From Syntrophaceae bacterium UBA1163 (GTDB taxonomy: Bacteria > Desulfobacterota > BSN033 > UBA1163), in assembly GCA_002311635.1 (NCBI GenBank), contig DBZJ01000067.1, forward strand, positions 1 through 13,352: a stretch of DNA of 13,352 bases, written 5' to 3'. Below the pieces are notes generated by a model that saw only the letters and a list, made by a program, of their open reading frames with translations, did no database searches and was not told the DNA's origin. Position 1 is the stretch's first letter. Every line of letters starts with the position of its first letter. Position numbers and translations under genes: made by a program. Below are positions 1-7,831 of this stretch, one piece after another.

Positions 1-41
1 AACTAAATTTAGCACACTCTCCACGACTCCCTCCAGAATGT

Positions 42-1139
42 TTACTTCTTTCTCGGTCTTTCTCCGAGAGTCACCTTCACATCAATGAGGTTCCCATTTC
101 GATAGACTTTAAGGAGAATGGTATCTCCTGGTTTCTTCTCACGGATGTAATGGATCAACTCATCATTCGTCTTCACATCGTGTTGATCCGCCTTCACCAC
201 GATATCCCCACCCACGAGCACAATCATATTGCCGACTTGAATCTTCTGATTGCCCCCCTGCAGGCCTGCCTTATCCGCAGGACCGCCCTTTGTCACTTCC
301 GCAATCGTCGCTCCTCGTTCTATTTTAAGCTTGCGGTGCTTTGCGATCTCGGGAATAAGGGACTGAATGGTTGCACCAATCCAAGGATACGTTACATAAC
401 CCTTTGAAAGAAGGTCCGGGACCACTCGTTTTGCCGTGTTAACGGGAATGGCAAAACCAATCCCTACACTTCCACCGGATGGGCTGAGAATGGCACTATT
501 GATCCCGATGATTTCTCCGTCGGAATTGAGGAGAGGACCTCCGGAGTTCCCAGGGTTAATGGCGGCATCGGTCTGAATCACATCCTCTATGAGCGTCCCA
601 GCTTCGGACCGGATGGTCCGGCCAAGGGAGCTGATGATTCCTGTCGTCAGCGTCCTTTGCAGGCCAAAAGGGTTCCCGATGGCAAGCACTTTTTGCCCGA
701 TCCTTAAGTTCTTCGAATCCCCCATCGGAATAACCTTCAGCTTTTCTCCTGGAGCATCAATCTTAATCACTGCCAGGTCATTGTCTGGATCTGAGCCAAT
801 GAGTTTAGCAGGCCACTTCGATCCATCTGCCAGGGTCACCTCCAATTTTTGGGCATCGGCCACCACATGATGGTTGGTCAAGATATACCCTTTGGCATTG
901 ATGATGGAACCCGACCCGGATCCCTGGGTTGGAAAGGCGTTGAAGAAAAAATCCATCTGGACGGCAGTGCTGGTCACGTTGACAACCCCGTCCGCCATCT
1001 TCTCATAGACAGCAATATTATTTCTCTCCTCTTCAGTCAATGCAGCCGAAAACACTTGCCCTGCGCTGAAAAAGATAGCGACGGAAATAAAAGCTGAAAT
1101 CAAAAACCTTCTGGAAACAAGTCCTCCACGACAAACCAT
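42..1139 (-). CDS. HtrA/Deg-type periplasmic serine protease with one PDZ domain
   Basis: A 365-residue trypsin-like protease for envelope protein quality control. Residues about 10-32 form a basic, hydrophobic signal peptide or membrane anchor ending near FSA-A. The protease domain follows with a complete triad: His91 in TNHHVV, Asp121 in DNDLAV and Ser199 in GNSGGP; the IGNPFGL and QTDAAINPGNSGG blocks are typical of HtrA. One PDZ domain fills about residues 245-360. One PDZ and about 365 residues is closer to DegS or HhoA-like proteins than to DegP, which has two PDZ domains and about 475 residues. The ATG is preceded by AAGGGGGA at about 8 bases, which supports this start. It is the last gene of the minus-strand series, 76 bases after the DUF302 gene. 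Protease identity is secure; a role in copper-induced envelope stress is inferred only from position. Confidence 0.93.
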   Translation of the reverse strand: MVCRGGLVSRRFLISAFISVAIFFSAGQVFSAALTEEERNNIAVYEKMADGVVNVTSTAVQMDFFFNAFPTQGSGSGSIINAKGYILTNHHVVADAQKLEVTLADGSKWPAKLIGSDPDNDLAVIKIDAPGEKLKVIPMGDSKNLRIGQKVLAIGNPFGLQRTLTTGIISSLGRTIRSEAGTLIEDVIQTDAAINPGNSGGPLLNSDGEIIGINSAILSPSGGSVGIGFAIPVNTAKRVVPDLLSKGYVTYPWIGATIQSLIPEIAKHRKLKIERGATIAEVTKGGPADKAGLQGGNQKIQVGNMIVLVGGDIVVKADQHDVKTNDELIHYIREKKPGDTILLKVYRNGNLIDVKVTLGERPRKK

Positions 1140-1215
1140 TCTTGCATCCCCCTTTCGCGCGACTCAAAGCTTTAGCCTCCACGCATCCTCGATGAAGGAT
1201 TCTCAGGTCTTTTAC

Positions 1216-1626
1216 CTATCGGCTTTCAGCGACTTTGTCAACAACTCTCTTCAACTTTTCGGAAACGTCCTCAGCGATTTTCCGCAGCTCTCTGTTCTTA
1301 ATGACGTGCAGAGCGGATACTGGATTGATGGCGGATACATACGTTTTTCGGTCATCCCTCTCGTAGACGATCACGTTGCATGGCAGAAGGAGCCCCACAT
1401 CAAGATCAGTCTGAAGGGTCCGATAGGCATACGAGGGATGACAAGCCCCAAGAATGACATATTTCCTGAAATCGACGTCTAACTTCTTCTTTAAGGTCTC
1501 CTTCACGTCGATCTCGGTAAGGACACCGAAGCCTTCTTCCTTTAAAGCGTCCGTGACCCTTGAGATGGCGTCCTCATAAGAGGTGTTCAAAATCCTGGTG
1601 AAAGCGTATCCCTTCATCTCTTCCAT
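1216..1626 (-). CDS. DUF302 family protein
   Basis: A 136-residue protein with no signal peptide or membrane segment, so probably cytoplasmic. It matches the DUF302 pattern: an N-terminal alpha/beta segment with EEGFGVLTEID, then GACHPSYA (Cys62, His63) and GLLLPCNV (Cys83), then an acidic strand and a charged C-terminal helix. DUF302 has no established biochemical function. The conserved Cys/His positions make metal or thiol chemistry possible but unproven. The ATG at 1624-1626 has AGGAGGAG about 8 bases upstream; an ATG three codons further in is less well placed. It lies 63 bases after cysK and 76 bases before the HtrA gene, inside the copper cluster. Family assignment is good; function is unknown. 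Confidence 0.85.
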   Translation of the reverse strand: MEEMKGYAFTRILNTSYEDAISRVTDALKEEGFGVLTEIDVKETLKKKLDVDFRKYVILGACHPSYAYRTLQTDLDVGLLLPCNVIVYERDDRKTYVSAINPVSALHVIKNRELRKIAEDVSEKLKRVVDKVAESR

Positions 1627-1689
1627 CGTAATCTCCTCCTCTTAGATCAAATCAATATTGTCTTAGACGGGGTTCGCCGAGATTTTATT

Positions 1690-2667
1690 CTATATCCTTG
1701 GAAGACCGGCCTCGTCAAAAATTCCTTCAAAAAGCGGCCCGCTGAGATAACGCTCGCCCGAATCGGGAAGGATCGCTACGATCGTCTTTCCGCTAAACTC
1801 CCCGCTTCTTGCAAGTCTCAGAGCGACGGCGACTGCCGCACCAGAGCTAACTCCAGAGAGGATCCCTTCCTCGCGGGCAAGACGTCTTGCATGCTCGATC
1901 GCCTCTTCACTCGTCACCTGTTCCACGCGATCCACTACAGACAAATCCAAAGTCTCTGGAATGAACCCGGCACCGATCCCCTGGATCTTGTGGGGCCCGG
2001 GCTTGAGCTCCACCCCCGCAAGGCGCTGCGTAATGACAGGGCTCTCGGCCGGTTCGACGGCAACGCTGATTATCTTCCGTTTCTTTTCTCCCTTGATATA
2101 CCGTGACACCCCCGTGATGGTACCTCCTGTGCCCACTCCTGAAACAAGGACATCTATCTTGCCGTTTGTCTGCTCCCAGATCTCCGGACCTGTCGTCTTG
2201 AAATGAATCTCTGGATTGGCGGGATTCTTAAACTGCTGGGGCATATAGTAGTTAGAACCCGCAGACAAAATTCGCTCCGCCTCTTCGATCGCCCCTTTCA
2301 TTCCTTTGGCCCCTGGTGTCAGGATGATGCTGGTACCAAAAACGGCGAGCACTTTCCGCCTTTCCATCGACATGGTTTCAGGCATGGTCACGTTGAGCTT
2401 ATACCCCCTTGCAGCGGCCACAAAGGCCAGCGCAATGCCTGTATTTCCGCTGGTGGGCTCAATGATCTCCATTCCGGGCTTGAGCAGCCCTTGCTTCTCA
2501 GCAGCCCAGATCATATTCGCCCCTATCCTGCACTTCACGGAATAGGAGGGGTTGCGGCCTTCGACCTTGCCAAGGATCGTGGCTTTAAGTCCCTGGGCCA
2601 TCCTGTTAATCCTAACCATCGGGGTGTTGCCAATGGACAATGAGTTGTCACTAAAAAACTTTGTCAT
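1690..2667 (-). CDS. cysK: Cysteine synthase A (O-acetylserine sulfhydrylase)
   Basis: A 325-residue PLP enzyme that makes L-cysteine from O-acetyl-L-serine and sulfide, in the cytoplasm. The PLP lysine is Lys45 in NPSYSVKCR. The substrate loop [12 protein letters not shown], the phosphate-binding glycine loop [11 protein letters not shown] and the GIGAGFIP segment are all present. Length matches E. coli CysK (323 residues), and the N-terminus ([19 protein letters not shown]) is strikingly close to the E. coli protein. I start it at the ATG at 2665-2667. A longer reading from GTG at 2706 would overlap the copA stop as GTGA, but it adds 13 residues not found in the family and lacks the good ribosome site. 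It follows copA by 35 bases, so co-transcription is likely. A link to copper through cysteine or Fe-S repair is inference. Confidence 0.95.
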   Translation of the reverse strand: MTKFFSDNSLSIGNTPMVRINRMAQGLKATILGKVEGRNPSYSVKCRIGANMIWAAEKQGLLKPGMEIIEPTSGNTGIALAFVAAARGYKLNVTMPETMSMERRKVLAVFGTSIILTPGAKGMKGAIEEAERILSAGSNYYMPQQFKNPANPEIHFKTTGPEIWEQTNGKIDVLVSGVGTGGTITGVSRYIKGEKKRKIISVAVEPAESPVITQRLAGVELKPGPHKIQGIGAGFIPETLDLSVVDRVEQVTSEEAIEHARRLAREEGILSGVSSGAAVAVALRLARSGEFSGKTIVAILPDSGERYLSGPLFEGIFDEAGLPRI

Positions 2668-2671
2668 AACA

Positions 2672-2680
2672 TCCTCCTTT
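2672..2680 (-). promoter_or_regulatory. Ribosome binding site that fixes the cysK start
   Basis: On the minus strand this reads AAAGGAGGA, with the GGAGG core six bases before the ATG at 2665-2667. It favours the 325-residue form of CysK over the GTG start at 2706 that overlaps copA. Confidence 0.8.
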
Positions 2681-2702
2681 AGATTTCTAATAATGTGGAC
2701 GC

Positions 2703-5177
2703 TCACGCCAACATCGGAGGTCTAAACCTCCGTAGTCTTAGAGCATTTGAAACTACTGTGACTGACGAAATCGCCATCGCCCCCGCGGCGAAGATGGGGT
2801 TTAGAAGGATGCCGAAAAATGGAAAAAGAACACCCGCAGCCACAGGAATGAGGATCGTATTGTAAGCAAAAGCCCAAAACAGGTTCTGTTTGATATTCCG
2901 AATGGTCGCCTTACTCAAGGCAATGGCCGTCACAACCCCTCCTAAATCGCCACCGATCAGCGTGATATCCGAGGACTCCATCGCCACATCGGTTCCTGTT
3001 CCAATCGCAATGCCCACATCCGCTTGTGCCAAGGCAGGGGCATCATTGATACCGTCCCCCACCATCCCAACCTTTTTGCCTTCCGACTGAAGCCGCCTGA
3101 TCTCTTCGGCCTTCATCTCCGGAAGAACATCTGCCAAGACCCGGTCGACCCCGACCTGATTCGCAATGGCTTTGCCGGTTCGCTGGTTATCTCCGGTAAG
3201 CATCACCACTTCCAACCCCATCTGGTGAAGCGCTTCTACGGCCTTCTTTGAATTCTCTTTCAACGTGTCTGCTACGGCAATAATCCCTGCCACTTCTCCT
3301 TCCACGGCCAAAAACATGGATGTTTTTCCTTCATTGGAAAGTTGGAGTGCTTTATCGAATAAACCGTTTACGCTCACTTTTTTTTCTTCCATCAGTCTTA
3401 AATTTCCAAAGAGGACTCTTTTCGAATCGACCGTCGCCTCAATCCCATACCCCGCAATGGCCTGAAAGTCTTTAGGATCCAAAAGATTTAAATTCTCCTC
3501 CATTGCCTTTTTCACAATCGCCTCGCCCAGAGGATGCTCCGAACCCTTTTCGGCCGAAGCTGCCAGAGTTAGGATCTCTTTCTTACCAAACCTACCCGAT
3601 TCTACGATATCTGTTACAGAAGGCTCCCCTTTCGTCAGTGTTCCAGTCTTATCCAATACGATGGTATTCAACTGATGTGCGGTCTCCAGGGCCTCTGCCC
3701 CTCGAATCAAAATTCCGTTTTCTGCGCCCTTGCCGGTCCCCACCATGATGGAGGTCGGAGTCGCCAATCCAAGAGCGCAGGGACAAGCGATGATCAGCAC
3801 AGCTACGAAGTTGAGGAAGGCATAGGTGAGAGCTGGATGAGGACCGAAGAAGTACCAGACAAAGAATGTGACGATCGCGATGGAGATGACCACCGGAACA
3901 AAATAGCTTGCAATCACATCGACCATCCGGGCAATCGGAGGCTTCGACCCCTGAGCCTCTTGAACCAGTCGCACAATCTGGGCCAGGACCGTATCCTTTC
4001 CAACCTTCATCGCTTCAAATTTAAACGTTCCGGTCTTATTGATCGTCGCGCCAATAACAGAATCACCATTCTTCTTCTCAACGGGCAAGGATTCACCCGT
4101 CACCATGGATTCATCGACAGACGAATAACCCTCCCTGACGATTCCATCCACAGGGATTTTCTCGCCGGGACGGACCACGACCATTTCGCCTACAGCCACC
4201 TCCTCAACCGGAATATCCGCTTCGTTTCCATTTCGGATGACTCTGGCAGTCTTCGGCTGAAGACCGATCAACTTTTTAATCGCCTCTGAAGTCTTCCCTT
4301 TTGCCCTCGCCTCCAAGAATCTGCCAAGAAGAATGAGGACGATGATCGCCGCGGAGGTATCGAAATAGACATCCATCATCAGGCCTTTAACCATGACCCG
4401 GTAAGGGACGAAAGTCACAATGAGACTATAAAGATAAGCTGCAGAAGTCCCCACAGCGATCAATGTGTTCATATCGCTGGTCTTATGTTTCGTCGCCTTC
4501 CAGAACCCGAAATAAAACTGCCAGCCCGACCAGAATTGGACAGGAGTCGCTAACAAAAATTGGAGGAAGAAATTAGTCTCTTTCGAGAGACCGATCCATC
4601 TCTCCAGAAGCGGGGCGCCGTACATTAGAATGAGAATGGGAGCAAGCAAAATTGCGCCAACAATAAACTTCATTTTTAATTTGGAGAGCTCCGCCTCTCT
4701 GGCAAGCCTTTCCTTCTCAACAATGTCTTCCTCTTTCACTTCGAGAACGTGATAACCTGCTTCTTCGACAACCTTCTTAAGTTCCCTGACCGACACCTGT
4801 TCAGGTATATATTCAACCGACGCGCGTTCCGTGGCGAAATTAACGCCTGCGTGAACCACGCCTTTGACAGAATTGAGAGCCTTCTCCACCTTGTTTACGC
4901 AGGAAGCGCAGGTCATCCCTTGAATTGGAAGAATCACCTTCTCCACTCTTGCCCCGTAACCTAGGTCTTTGACCTTGTCGATTAATTGCGAGATATCCGT
5001 CTGGATAGGATGAAAGACTACTGTGGCTTTCTCCGCGGCAAAGTTGACTGTCGCTTTGGACACTCCTTCAACGCCAGCCAGCCCTTTTTCAATCTTTAAC
5101 GCGCAACTGGCGCAAGACATTCCTGTAATAGGAAGGTCAATGCGCTCTAACTCTTCTTTGGGATTTTTTAATTCCAT
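2703..5177 (-). CDS. copA: Cu(+)-exporting P1B-1-type ATPase CopA
   Basis: An 824-residue inner-membrane pump that uses ATP to export Cu+ (probably also Ag+) from cytoplasm to periplasm. Two N-terminal HMA domains carry GMSCASC (Cys22, Cys25) and GMTCASC (Cys90, Cys93). The catalytic core has TGES in the actuator domain, CPC (Cys465-Pro-Cys467) in the metal-binding helix, DKTGTLT with phosphorylated Asp509, SEHPLGEA in the nucleotide domain, and [10 protein letters not shown]. The last two helices hold N-x6-YN-x4-P and MxxSS, the signature of the Cu+ subgroup rather than Zn/Cd pumps. The ATG has AAGGA about seven bases upstream. It follows the Met/His-rich secreted protein gene after a 110-base repeat-bearing spacer and precedes cysK. 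Full length, with no missing key residue. Together with CusCBA it gives a two-step route out of the cell. Confidence 0.97.
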   Translation of the reverse strand: MELKNPKEELERIDLPITGMSCASCALKIEKGLAGVEGVSKATVNFAAEKATVVFHPIQTDISQLIDKVKDLGYGARVEKVILPIQGMTCASCVNKVEKALNSVKGVVHAGVNFATERASVEYIPEQVSVRELKKVVEEAGYHVLEVKEEDIVEKERLAREAELSKLKMKFIVGAILLAPILILMYGAPLLERWIGLSKETNFFLQFLLATPVQFWSGWQFYFGFWKATKHKTSDMNTLIAVGTSAAYLYSLIVTFVPYRVMVKGLMMDVYFDTSAAIIVLILLGRFLEARAKGKTSEAIKKLIGLQPKTARVIRNGNEADIPVEEVAVGEMVVVRPGEKIPVDGIVREGYSSVDESMVTGESLPVEKKNGDSVIGATINKTGTFKFEAMKVGKDTVLAQIVRLVQEAQGSKPPIARMVDVIASYFVPVVISIAIVTFFVWYFFGPHPALTYAFLNFVAVLIIACPCALGLATPTSIMVGTGKGAENGILIRGAEALETAHQLNTIVLDKTGTLTKGEPSVTDIVESGRFGKKEILTLAASAEKGSEHPLGEAIVKKAMEENLNLLDPKDFQAIAGYGIEATVDSKRVLFGNLRLMEEKKVSVNGLFDKALQLSNEGKTSMFLAVEGEVAGIIAVADTLKENSKKAVEALHQMGLEVVMLTGDNQRTGKAIANQVGVDRVLADVLPEMKAEEIRRLQSEGKKVGMVGDGINDAPALAQADVGIAIGTGTDVAMESSDITLIGGDLGGVVTAIALSKATIRNIKQNLFWAFAYNTILIPVAAGVLFPFFGILLNPIFAAGAMAISSVTVVSNALRLRRFRPPMLA

Positions 5178-5222
5178 GACAATCCTTGATGTGAAGAAAT
5201 TCTCTTTTAAATCCCTCCCTGC

Positions 5223-5271
5223 TCCCCCCTTAATAAAGGGAGGAGAGAATGATTCCCCCTTTATAAAAAGG
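5223..5271. repeat. Two tandem C-rich/G-rich mini-palindromes in the spacer before copA
   Basis: The first unit (5223-5244) is a hairpin with eight of nine pairs around an AATA loop. The second (5258-5271, preceded by a matching TCCCC run) has a five-pair stem around an AT-rich loop. The two share the outline CCCCCTT-A-TAAA-GG and so look like degenerate copies of one unit. They lie in the 110-base spacer between the secreted protein gene and copA. There is no U-run after either stem on the minus strand, so a standard terminator is unlikely. It looks like a dispersed REP-like element; I could not check for copies elsewhere. Confidence 0.5.
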
Positions 5272-5287
5272 CAGAAAGGGCGATTAC

Positions 5288-5767
5288 TTATTTTACTTCA
5301 TAATATATACCAGCGGTTATTTTTTTCTCTCCGGTCTTTGCCAGGATCATGACTTGATATTTTCCCTTTTCTGGGAGGTTAAAAAAGGCGTCATAACTCT
5401 TCATCATCGCTTCATACTTCAGAGGTTTGATTTGATCTTTTCCTTTCGGATCGACCACCTTCATATTGATTTGGGCATTGGTAATCTCTTTTTGACTTTT
5501 TTCGTCTTTCAACGTCACCGTGATATTGTGGGTCGTCCCGGGCTCAATGTCCTCTTTCATCTTCATTTCTTTGAGCATTTTCTTATGTTCATCATTGGCC
5601 ATCATCTGAAAAGTAACCTTCACTCCTTCAACAAGGACCTCCTTGGTCTCCATCTTCATCGGCGTCCCCATGGACATTCCTCCATGTGAATGCTGTGCCA
5701 GCGATACCGATACAAAGGTAGGCAGACAAAGAACAGAAACCCCGACAGCTGAAATCCTTCTCTTCAT
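5288..5767 (-). CDS. Secreted Met/His-rich protein, possible copper-binding
   Basis: A 159-residue protein that I cannot assign firmly to a named family. Residues 1-24 form a signal peptide (MKRR, hydrophobic core, SLA-Q), so it should be periplasmic. The mature N-terminus starts with a metal-ligand cluster: His26, His28, Met31, Met33, Met37 and Met39. Another Met-rich stretch follows around [10 protein letters not shown]. The rest looks like a small beta-sandwich with alternating strands ([31 protein letters not shown]) and is loosely reminiscent of FixH/YtkA-like domains. The ATG has AAAGGAGG about nine bases upstream. It sits 33 bases after the DUF4124 gene and 110 bases before copA. Periplasmic copper buffering or delivery to CusB is a reasonable hypothesis from composition and position, not a demonstrated role. 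Confidence 0.8.
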   Translation of the reverse strand: MKRRISAVGVSVLCLPTFVSVSLAQHSHGGMSMGTPMKMETKEVLVEGVKVTFQMMANDEHKKMLKEMKMKEDIEPGTTHNITVTLKDEKSQKEITNAQINMKVVDPKGKDQIKPLKYEAMMKSYDAFFNLPEKGKYQVMILAKTGEKKITAGIYYEVK

Positions 5768-5800
5768 CGCATGAGCCTCCTTTAAAAAATTTTAGCGGGC

Positions 5801-6337
5801 CTAATCAAGCCAGGCAGGATCAGCTCCTGTCTCTCTTGCCTCCTCGGATAATTTGGCTAACATGCCTTTGGCCTCGGCCATTTGCCCCTCATACGTCTCC
5901 ATCTCCTTGCTTAAAATCTCCAGCCTTGAAGACAGCATCTGATACTGGGTTAAGCTCATCTTCCCGAAGTTATACGGACTCAATCCTTCTGCCTGCTCCA
6001 TATATTCCTTCTGTGCTTTTTCATAATTTTCACTCGCCTCTTTCAGCTGGTCTTCCCAGGGACGCACTTTGCCCCTCCACCAAGACTTATCCCGGCCGTA
6101 AACATCCGTCCTGACGTCTTCCTTAGCCGTGGCAACCGTTCTCTGAGCAGGAGCACCGTTTCCTTCTTGTTGACCGTATTCTTCTGTTTTAACTCGGTCG
6201 CGAAAAGTAGGAGGGACTCTGGTATAGTCATCGGTAAAGTTAATCACACCCTTTTCATCCACCCACTTATAAATAGTTGTACCGTAGGCAGGAGCGGCAA
6301 ACATCAATAAAACCAGTAAAATAAGAAGCTTCTTCAT
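5801..6337 (-). CDS. DUF4124 domain-containing envelope protein with C-terminal coiled coil
   Basis: A 178-residue exported protein. Residues 1-19 are a clear signal peptide (MKKLLILLVLL to AYG). Residues 20-45 are the DUF4124 core (IYKWVDEKGVINFTDD), a short motif common in proteobacterial envelope proteins and of unknown biochemical role. A linker to about residue 85 follows, with WWRGKVRPWEDQ, then a long charged helix to about residue 170, rich in Glu, Lys, Ala and Met, which should form a coiled coil. A longer reading from 6385 adds 16 residues before the signal peptide and is rejected because GGAGGTGG sits just upstream of the ATG at 6335-6337. It lies between the antiporter-like gene and the Met/His-rich protein gene. 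A structural or scaffolding role is possible; no enzyme motif is seen. Confidence 0.85.
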   Translation of the reverse strand: MKKLLILLVLLMFAAPAYGTTIYKWVDEKGVINFTDDYTRVPPTFRDRVKTEEYGQQEGNGAPAQRTVATAKEDVRTDVYGRDKSWWRGKVRPWEDQLKEASENYEKAQKEYMEQAEGLSPYNFGKMSLTQYQMLSSRLEILSKEMETYEGQMAEAKGMLAKLSEEARETGADPAWLD

Positions 6338-6342
6338 CTTGA

Positions 6343-6350
6343 CCACCTCC
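6343..6350 (-). promoter_or_regulatory. Ribosome binding site that fixes the DUF4124 gene start
   Basis: The minus strand reads GGAGGTGG five bases before the ATG at 6335-6337. It places translation directly at the signal peptide MKKLLILL and argues against the upstream ATG at 6385. Confidence 0.75.
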
Positions 6351-6354
6351 ATCC

Positions 6355-6379
6355 ACCCATCCCTCTCAGGGGGTTGGGT
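6355..6379 (-). other. Imperfect hairpin in the leader of the DUF4124 gene
   Basis: An inverted repeat with arms 6355-6363 and 6371-6379 pairs at eight of nine positions around a seven-base loop. It ends a few bases before the ribosome binding site at 6343-6350. No T-run follows on the minus strand, so it does not look like a factor-independent terminator for the upstream antiporter-like gene. It could influence RNA stability or translation, or be a decayed repeat. Function is not shown. Confidence 0.4.
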
Positions 6380-6420
6380 TAACACTTCTATTTATTAATA
6401 TGATCATTGGTATATGTAAT

Positions 6421-7707
6421 TCAAGGATTTTGTCTGAAAGAATCAGACCTTCCGGGCCCAGCAACTTGAGCACAGCTTGTTTGAATTCCGAATCCCGAGA
6501 AAGCAATCCTCATCAAAACTGGCGATACGATCGTCAACGAGGCCACCGCTATGATTGCAACGTTAAAAGATGGGGGAGTCAACACTCCACGGGAAAGGAG
6601 GTAGGCCGCAACCACGATTCCCATTTCCCCCTGAGGCATAACTCCAAACATGATGATTGCACGCTCACGGGAGGATTGATATCCCTTATTTGTCGCAACC
6701 CAGCATCCAATCACCTTTGCGCCGATGACTGCCGCGAGCAGCACAGGCAAAAAAGTGAAGGGAGTTTCGGCAGCCCTTAGATTCACTTCCATTCCGATGA
6801 CTATGAACAGAATTCCAATAGGGATCGAAGCAAGGAGGGATCCAAATCCTTTTGCAATTTTTTCTTTCACCTCCGGGTTTGACATTCCGAGCAGGGCACC
6901 TCCAAGAGATGCAACTCCTACAGCAGCAAAGCTTCCGAAATGCATCGCTGCCCATGCATACAACGAGGCAACCAGGAGAAGATAGCCGATCAGCATTTGG
7001 CGAGGTCTTTTTTGGAAACCCGTTCTTGCACTTAGTCGCAGAAAACGAGAGCTCAAAAAGTATGCGACAGCAAAAAACATCACCAATTTTCCCACGAACC
7101 AGGAAACCGCAATAACCATTTTAAATACACCAAATGTCACTGCGTAATTCGTGGCCATACTGGCAATCATCAAGAGTACTGCAAACGCTCCGCCCAGCGC
7201 GGCAGCACCTAACAATACATTTCCAGCCCGTGACCTGAGAAACTTCATCTCGCTAAAGTTAGAGACTGAAATCCCGAAGCCAGATGCAGCCATGACCGCG
7301 GCTATCGCCAGGGCTTCCGACCACCGATCCACAAACAATCGCGTGAGGATTGCGACACTCACCCCCGTCAATGCAAACCCCCAGGCACCTACAGAAAAAG
7401 AGGATCTCAATAGCTTCTTTAGATCATTCCAATCCACTTCCAAACCGGCAAGAAACATGAGTTGAATCAAGCCGATTTCGGCTAAGATTTTTAAAACTGT
7501 ATGAAGCGGACCAGGAGAAGGACTGCCCCAAGTGCCCAAGATGATAGGCGCACCTGATAGGTTGAGCACGGACGGACCGAGAACTACGCCGATCAATAGG
7601 TGAACGGTTACAGTGGGTATATCGAATCGCCTGGCCAAGAGTCCTCCTACCTTTGTCAGGACGATGACAACGACTAAAACTATAATCCAATGGGGAAATG
7701 CTTCCAT
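6421..7707 (-). CDS. CPA2/Kef-type antiporter homologue lacking the usual Asp pair
   Basis: A 428-residue inner-membrane protein of the sodium/proton exchanger fold, with about 12-13 hydrophobic segments from MEAFPHWIIVLVVVIVL onward. Family marks are HLLIGVVLGP in helix 2, LMFLAGLEVDW, the lysine in AKVIGCW (Lys331), and MPQGEMGIVVAAYL near the end. There is no C-terminal TrkA/RCK domain, so it differs from KefB/KefC. Where electroneutral and electrogenic members have GAAV-x-DD, this protein has GAAALGGAF: Gly172-Gly173 replace the ion-binding aspartates. I start it at the ATG at 7705-7707. Reading from 7848 would translate the repeat spacer and run into cusA. The ribosome site is weak: the nearest purine run is GAGGGGGA about 13 bases upstream, itself part of the repeat. 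The fold is secure; transported ion and activity are uncertain. Confidence 0.82.
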   Translation of the reverse strand: MEAFPHWIIVLVVVIVLTKVGGLLARRFDIPTVTVHLLIGVVLGPSVLNLSGAPIILGTWGSPSPGPLHTVLKILAEIGLIQLMFLAGLEVDWNDLKKLLRSSFSVGAWGFALTGVSVAILTRLFVDRWSEALAIAAVMAASGFGISVSNFSEMKFLRSRAGNVLLGAAALGGAFAVLLMIASMATNYAVTFGVFKMVIAVSWFVGKLVMFFAVAYFLSSRFLRLSARTGFQKRPRQMLIGYLLLVASLYAWAAMHFGSFAAVGVASLGGALLGMSNPEVKEKIAKGFGSLLASIPIGILFIVIGMEVNLRAAETPFTFLPVLLAAVIGAKVIGCWVATNKGYQSSRERAIIMFGVMPQGEMGIVVAAYLLSRGVLTPPSFNVAIIAVASLTIVSPVLMRIAFSGFGIQTSCAQVAGPGRSDSFRQNP

Positions 7708-7717
7708 CGCTTTAGAT

Positions 7718-7821
7718 CTCTCCCCCTCACCCCACCCTCTCGCCACCAGGGGAGAGGGGATATTTATGCCTCTCCTACCAGGGCAGAAGGAAAATTTTCT
7801 CCCCTCCCTCGGCGTGAGGGT
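7718..7821. repeat. C-rich/G-rich inverted-repeat cluster between cusA and the antiporter-like gene
   Basis: This 124-base spacer is filled by nested inverted repeats. CCCTCTC at 7735-7741 pairs with GAGAGGG at 7752-7758. CCCTCAC at 7724-7730 pairs with GTGAGGG at 7814-7820, enclosing the whole element. GAAAATTTTC at 7790-7799 is a perfect ten-base palindrome at the centre of the right half. The layout resembles widespread intergenic 'CTCTCCCC...GGGGAGAGGGGA' elements found in many Gram-negative genomes. Its minus-strand G-rich edge reaches to about 10 bases before the antiporter start and may serve as its only ribosome-binding-like sequence. Copy number elsewhere cannot be judged here. Confidence 0.6.
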
Positions 7822-7831
7822 GCCCTCTAAA

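Noticed and set aside
3..12. Perfect ten-base palindrome CTAAATTTAG after the HtrA gene
   Set aside because: It is short and AT-rich, lies at the window edge, and could easily arise by chance; no G/C stem typical of a terminator.
1185..1217. Two tiny hairpins (ATCCT/AGGAT and AGGT/ACCT) after the DUF302 gene as a terminator
   Set aside because: The stems are only four to five pairs and no T-run follows on the minus strand.
2203..2643. A 146-codon plus-strand open frame opposite cysK
   Set aside because: It is antisense to the PLP-lysine and substrate-loop region of CysK and shows no family features.
3675..4289. A 204-codon plus-strand open frame opposite copA
   Set aside because: It lies antisense to the conserved CPC to TGES region of CopA, has no recognisable domain and no good ribosome site; it mirrors the coding bias of copA.
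6338..6385. N-terminal extension of the DUF4124 protein
   Set aside because: It would put 16 residues before a complete signal peptide, and a strong ribosome site favours the inner ATG.
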